Shown piece after piece: positions 59,746 to 64,000 of a DNA stretch of 64,000 nucleotides (position 1 is the stretch's first letter; every line of letters starts with the position of its first letter). Where the stretch lies: assembly GCF_002999335.1 (NCBI RefSeq), contig NW_020312079.1, positions 44,771 to 108,770 on the forward strand. The letters run 5' to 3'. Below the pieces are notes generated by a model. It saw only the letters and a list, made by a program, of their open reading frames with translations, ran no database searches and was not told where the DNA came from. This DNA is from Cyclospora cayetanensis. Taxonomy: Eukaryota; Apicomplexa; Conoidasida; Eucoccidiorida; Eimeriidae. Position numbers and translations under genes: made by a program.

Positions 59746-60796
59746 GGGTCTAAATTGAAATTAGCGGCAGAAGGGGAGAAGATTCCCAGACAAGATTAAG
59801 GAGTAAAAGCAAAAGGACGGAAAATAGGACGCAGACATGAGAGCCTGAGGGAAAGATACTCACGGGGGAGAGCACGAAGAAGATGAAGTGAAATCAGCTG
59901 CGAATTCTTTTGGCCACCGCACTACTAAGCCTGCAGACAGCTACTTCTCACGATCACTTTTGTAGCTTTGTGGTCTCCGAGAATACGCGAGCGGGAGCCT
60001 TACTCTAAGCAAAAGCCCCGAAGGGTCCCGTTTGTCTCCTGGGGGAACAGGGCACATGGCGGTTCCTCCTGCAGCTAGGACTGGCCGCGGGAGGCCTGGC
60101 CAAACGTGGTACTCATTTTGTGTTTTTTGCTAATGGTGAGGCTTTAGAGGCCCCAAGATGGCCACCCATTGGAATCCGCAGGGGATCCCTAAAGAGCTCT
60201 TCGTGACGGCTTTTAGAGGGCCTTGCACCATTAAGGCCCCCTTATTGCATTTTCCGTGGCCAACAAAAGGCCGATTCAGGGCTGGCAAGAGAGCCCTTGG
60301 TGGACCAATTGAGTTGCCGCATGCAGTCGGAGCCAACAGGATGCAGGTGCACTGGCAGTGCCTGTTGCTAATTGTGCGAATTTTAAAAAATTTGCAACAG
60401 AAAAAATGCCTTTTCTAGTTGTGGGTTTTTGATATGCCAAACAAGCCTTTTTCGTTGGAGAAGTGGTTGGAAGAGCAACTCAGTGGAAAAACCGGCGTCT
60501 CGATCCTTAACCGAACTGGACTGCGCACACAAAGTCCGGGCACGTAGATGTAGGGTGGTTAGGGAGTAGGGACAGAAGTGTCAATGCTTGATACAGAAGT
60601 AGGTTCCCGTTATCTCGAGCGGCGCAGGGGCTGGACGACAACTCCCACAGCGTTCACTAGTCGACATGATTGTTTCCTTTTATCTCACCCTAACACACTC
60701 ACGGTTACACTTACTGATACTGTTGCAAGAAATTAGGTAGTATAATACGCTATACAGCATCAGTGGGGACACAACAGAAAAGGAAATGTATTTTTG
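59746..60796. other. Intergenic
   Basis: Space between the 3' ends of two genes transcribed towards each other. Short frames near 60130-60420 overlap on opposite strands without motifs. I see nothing else supportable. Confidence 0.4.
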
Positions 60797-61370
60797 CTAC
60801 TTACTGCTGGAGCGTCCCCCGGGAGGCTGATGAACCTTCACGGATGTCCGCCCCGAGTCAGAAGCCGGAGCATTTCCTGTTGGTTTAGGGAGAAGGATAG
60901 TGCCTCTCGAGTTTGGCACTGCTGTTCTGTCCCCGACTGCCACGAAGTTCTGGGAAAATAGGTTTTCCTTGCGGGGGCCCACCGAAGCAAAAGCGGGCGG
61001 TGGGGGGGATGGCGCTGAGGCAGAAACATACAATTTTGCGAGCTTTTTGATGTTATGGTTAGAGTCATGGATACAGCATCTGTACTGATATAGCCGGATT
61101 CAAGAAGAATGAGCGTGTGCAATATGCAAGAGCAGTCAAACCGACGAGAGCATAACACGAGTGGTTCACTGGGATGGCCTCAGCAACGAAGGCCACGAAC
61201 TCAGCTGCACGTACTGTCATCTCCAAAACGAATAGTGGAATTTCCACCAGGGGCTGCGTGTACCCTAGTGGAGGGCCGGTTCTTGTAGAAGGGGTTGTCC
61301 CCGCTGTCTGCAGACGGACAGAAAAGCAGAGCAGGGATTGGACGCTGGATCCAATGTTGCGATTCAACAT
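60797..61370 (-). CDS. Probable small protein with one hydrophobic segment, unrecognised
   Basis: An ATG at 61370 opens a frame of 95 codons to a donor candidate at 61086 (TCA|GTACAG). It has an Arg/Ser-containing N-terminus without acids, then LVEIPLFVLEMTVRAAEFVAFVAEAIP and a hydrophobic CYALVGLTALAYC. Further left on the same strand, a frame ending at the stop at 60797 encodes a Pro/Ser/Gly-rich, basic tail (SASAPSPPPPAFASVGPRKE). The acceptor joining the two is not clear, and the intron would be very short (about 45-70 bases). The N-terminus could be a mitochondrial presequence, which is inference only. Confidence 0.45.
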
Positions 61371-62430
61371 GGAAGCGACCACTGAAGCCAACAACGCTGT
61401 GTGCCTCAGTTAAACCGAGGAGCTGCTGTGCGGACGGCTGCACATGAGCTGTTCAGCACCAAAACTTAAAACACCTCGATTTCCCCAAACCATGAATAAA
61501 CCTTGTGTGTATTTTTATCGCAGTGACAAGAAACTAACCCATTTCCTCTAATACGGAATGTCGTTGAGTGATTGTAGGATGCTGGATTGTCCTTTAACAC
61601 CCCCCAGTGTTGGAGGGCGACAAGGATGATGAACTGAAAATGGAGAGTCTGTTGTCACAAGCCAGAAGTTTCAAGAATGGCGAAAATAATAAGCCCACAC
61701 ACTTATTTTCGTTTGATGGCAGCTACAACGACAAGCTCGTGGAGAGGAAGTTCTGTTGGCGATTGAGCACTAAAGAGCATCAAGCACTTGCAGCAACCAG
61801 CCCCACTACGGCTGTGATGAAGCACCCCTTACTCTCTTAGCAGTATCCTTCACTATTGATGGTATGCAGTATATTGAATTGATATGAGTACAGACGTATA
61901 TGTGGTGATACGTTGGTTTTGCCTTCGAATGAAACGTAGATGCTGGCAAGAAGGCATTACTCACTGAGCAGCTAATGGCGAACAACTTTATCCAGCAAGG
62001 GCATTCATGCAGGGAAATGCGCTGGAACTGAAGCACCTTTGGATTGGGAGTAAAACATGCTCAAGAGCGCTGATCTGGCTGACTGTGTACTTGGCTGCTA
62101 CGCGACTGCGCTGGCTGATTCACAGTATATAAGCTGTTATTGCATATTAAACAGTCTGAAGACAGAACAAGTGTGGTATTTATCGTTCAGTACTAGTGCT
62201 ACATCGTTCCTTTAAAGCCTCAACTGTTTCGTGGCATGGCAATAGTCCACAGACTCGGGTAATTTTGCCGCGATTTGCATGATAATAAAAGTGATTTCCT
62301 TATGAGTATACTGTGAGCGTGTACTTCACAAGAAGGAGCCTTTGCTTGGCAAAGAGCCTTAATGTTTCCAGGAATAAGCAGTGGTCGCTCCAAAGCACGA
62401 GCTTCATGCACTAAGTTCACAAAATCTGTA
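61371..62430. other. Intergenic; no clear gene
   Basis: A plus frame at 61607-61840 (for example LLSQARSFKNGENNKP) starts with a non-ATG codon and has no detectable partner exon. The rest is AT-rich and unremarkable. Confidence 0.35.
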
Positions 62431-62439
62431 ACACACCGC

Positions 62440-62720
62440 AAGGAGACATTAAATTCCAGACTTTATACACACTTAGTAAAACGCAATGGAGGGTCTTTCA
62501 AATAGCTCCTGCCTGCACCTCTCAGAGGTTTGGGCATGAGGGGGGGAGCGCAGCTAGGGTGCGCGCAGCTGCACCCTCGGAGCAATCCGAGCATTCGCGA
62601 CTAGTTGGACAAAGCATTTAGATCACACGTACACAGCACTGCGCCTTCTTGTATCGAGCTGCCACTACTATACAAGGAATAAGTCATACTAACGGCTAGA
62701 TAATAGTTTTACTCGTTATT
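62440..62720 (-). repeat. Terminal-repeat-like copy (inverted)
   Basis: TTAAATTCCAGACTTTATAC, GCGCGCAGCTGCACCCTC, GCGACTAGTTGGACAAAGC and CACACGTACACAGCACTG follow the reverse complement of the 57545-57800 order (the -GAGTCTGGAGTTTA- and -GTGCAGCTACGCGC- words). Divergence is high, so the limits are approximate. Confidence 0.45.
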
Positions 62721-62799
62721 AGCTCTTGACTAAATAGAATCAATTCGTGTGGAGCTTTGCGTGCTACACGATTCCCCATACCATTTTAACACACAGTCC

Positions 62800-63145
62800 C
62801 TTGTTTCCCTAAGTGTATATTCAAACCAGCAACATGCGGGGCAAAGAAAGAGTTCCTGCACTACCGCCGCTCTCAAGGCAGGCAGAAGCGACAAAACAGT
62901 GCAGCTGAGAAAAGCAATAGTGTCCTTATCCGGCAAAGAAAACTACAAGAAGGGCACACGTCAGCCGATAACAAACGAGGACCAGAACAGCATGGCCGTG
63001 GCGGAGCGATGGCTCGCTGCCGTTGCAGTGCTGAACGGTGTGAACCTCTTGGTACAAAAAAAGGATCATAAAGCGTATAGGGACTTTTCATACTAGTTCA
63101 GCAGTGCCTTCACGCCTCAGAGCAGTATGCGCATGCCAGGTAAGA
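62800..63145 (+). repeat. Short relative of the 1-kb dispersed repeat
   Basis: AAGAGTTCCTGCACTACCGCC, GGCAGGCAGAAGCGACAAAACAGTGC and CTAGTTCAGCAGTGCCTTCACGCC match 40630-40690 and 40905-40925 in the same order, with the middle diverged. The 115-codon frame seen here is a by-product of the repeat. Confidence 0.65.
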
Positions 63146-63149
63146 GTAA

Positions 63150-63380
63150 ATGTAATTGCGCCATCTTCCGTCCTTTTCAGCATCAACAGCAGGGTGATAC
63201 CCATACCCGCTGGTTGATTGCTGGACCACGACGTTTCCATCAAAGTATTCACCTGCCGCCGAATCTCTGCTGCATACGGTGAGGGCTCCTGACACCTGGG
63301 AATGTAGCTGCGGCGGACTGTGTAATTTGCTCGATACGGTACGTTGGAAGGCCAGTAGGTGACCAGCCTACTGGGAATTA
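63150..63380 (-). mobile_element. RT N-terminal fragment
   Basis: On the minus strand a frame reads AAEIRRQVNTLME then SSNQPAGMGITLL and DGAITFTL, in the order expected for the EIxxQVxxLL-xxG-IxPSxSPxxSPVLLV-KKDGxxR start of a gypsy RT. It corresponds to 55065-55250 in the other pol relic. It is short and without the rest of RT. Confidence 0.5.
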
Positions 63381-63734
63381 ATGTTTAAAAATTCAGCACA
63401 TCCGCAATGTCCTTCTTAGAGTTTGCATATTCCTACTCCTGGTCAGCCCAAGCTCTAAGAGACATTCCCACTAAAATGCTAGCTGCAGAGCCTGTAATAC
63501 GGGAGGAATGTTTGGAACCGTGTTTTCTTTCTGCACTGCTGAGTTGCCCACGTGAAGATCCTCTGGCTCAACTTGAGGTATTGACTCTATCGTGTTCATC
63601 ATAGATTAAATGAGCTTAGCTGAGGCAACCAGGAGTTGTTGCTTCCTAGCACACTGATCTCCACAGCGCGCAGCTGTGGCCGCCGCATGAGCGACCACCG
63701 CGCTTTCCATTGGGTGACGCATGCCTACCTACAA

Positions 63735-64000
63735 TTACATCACGGTGCACAGGCACAGCGTACAAATCATAAACCATGCCGATGAGACCCTACTCTGTTT
63801 TGGAATAGCATTTAACTGCCCTAGCCTTGCCAGTCCTTGCGTTCCGCTGCCCGCCAGCAAACCTTAGAACAAGGGACTGCGCTTACCAGTAAAAACCGGC
63901 TTGCACTTCTGTGCTGTCTCCTAGGATTACAGATCCACTCCACATCCACAATCGAGTATCACTAGCACTTCTTGCTCATTACTAAGAGCTTACATCAGGG
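63735..64000 (-). repeat. Inverted-copy segment, right arm (runs off the window)
   Basis: The reverse complement of 57066-57345 at very high identity, including CTAGGAGACAGCACAGAAGTGC, TTCTAAGGTTTGCTGGCGGG and the GTGCACCGTGATGTAAT end. It is truncated by the window edge, so the full length of the element is not seen. Confidence 0.9.

Noticed and set aside
62749..63096. 115-codon plus frame as a gene
   Set aside because: It lies within a relative of the 1-kb dispersed repeat, has no ATG at its 5' end, and the frame is not preserved in the other copies.
1..64000. Telomere-like TTTAGGG arrays or rRNA genes
   Set aside because: Only isolated single matches to TTTAGGG occur, with no tandem array, and no rRNA-like conserved sequence was seen.

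Overview
The window looks like nuclear DNA of a coccidian apicomplexan, most likely Eimeria or a close relative. The evidence is long in-frame runs of Ala, Gln, Ser and Leu encoded by CAG/GCA/GCT triplets, intron-dense genes with GT-AG junctions, and degraded Ty3/gypsy-type retroelements between genes. The species call is inference. No prokaryotic, plastid or viral gene order is present. Exon models were built by hand from splice signals, reading phase and family similarity.

Layout. 0.9-3.0 kb (-): two-exon gene for an Ala/Gln-rich protein with CxxC motifs and a 24-bp coding minisatellite. 4.06-6.37 kb (+): eight-exon TVP38/TMEM64 (VTT domain) membrane protein. 8.35-8.78 kb (-): intact single-exon TRAPPC2/sedlin. 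9-13.4 kb: relics of dispersed repeats. 13.8-21.7 kb (+): very large, homopolymer-rich protein gene of unknown function. 22.5-29.4 kb (+): 19-exon FAM184-like coiled-coil gene. 30.74 kb (+): tRNA-His-like gene. 32.05-36.08 kb (-): CSTF1 (CstF-50) WD40 protein. 36-42.5 kb: gene-free, with repeats from about 39.2 kb. 42.5-49.3 kb (-): 12-exon gene joining a multi-pass membrane region to a CocE/NonD (peptidase S15-like) hydrolase with an intact Ser-Asp-His triad. 51.9-58 kb: dense retroelement relics (gag-like, RT, RNase H and integrase zinc-binding segments, terminal repeats). 58.1-59.75 kb (+): small unrecognised multi-pass membrane protein. 60.8-61.4 kb (-): probable small protein with one hydrophobic segment. 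62.4-64 kb: more retroelement pieces, partly inverted relative to those at 55-57 kb.

The genes do not form a pathway cluster. They are separate housekeeping or lineage genes: vesicle tethering (TRAPPC2), membrane lipid or autophagy-linked transport (VTT), mRNA 3'-end processing (CSTF1), a cytoskeletal-type coiled coil (FAM184) and a hydrolase. Repeat-rich islands separate them. The most unusual items are the membrane-hydrolase fusion, three apparent GC-AG introns, the tRNA-His-like gene with altered loop positions, and the repeat family in opposed orientations. I found no CRISPR array and no rRNA genes.
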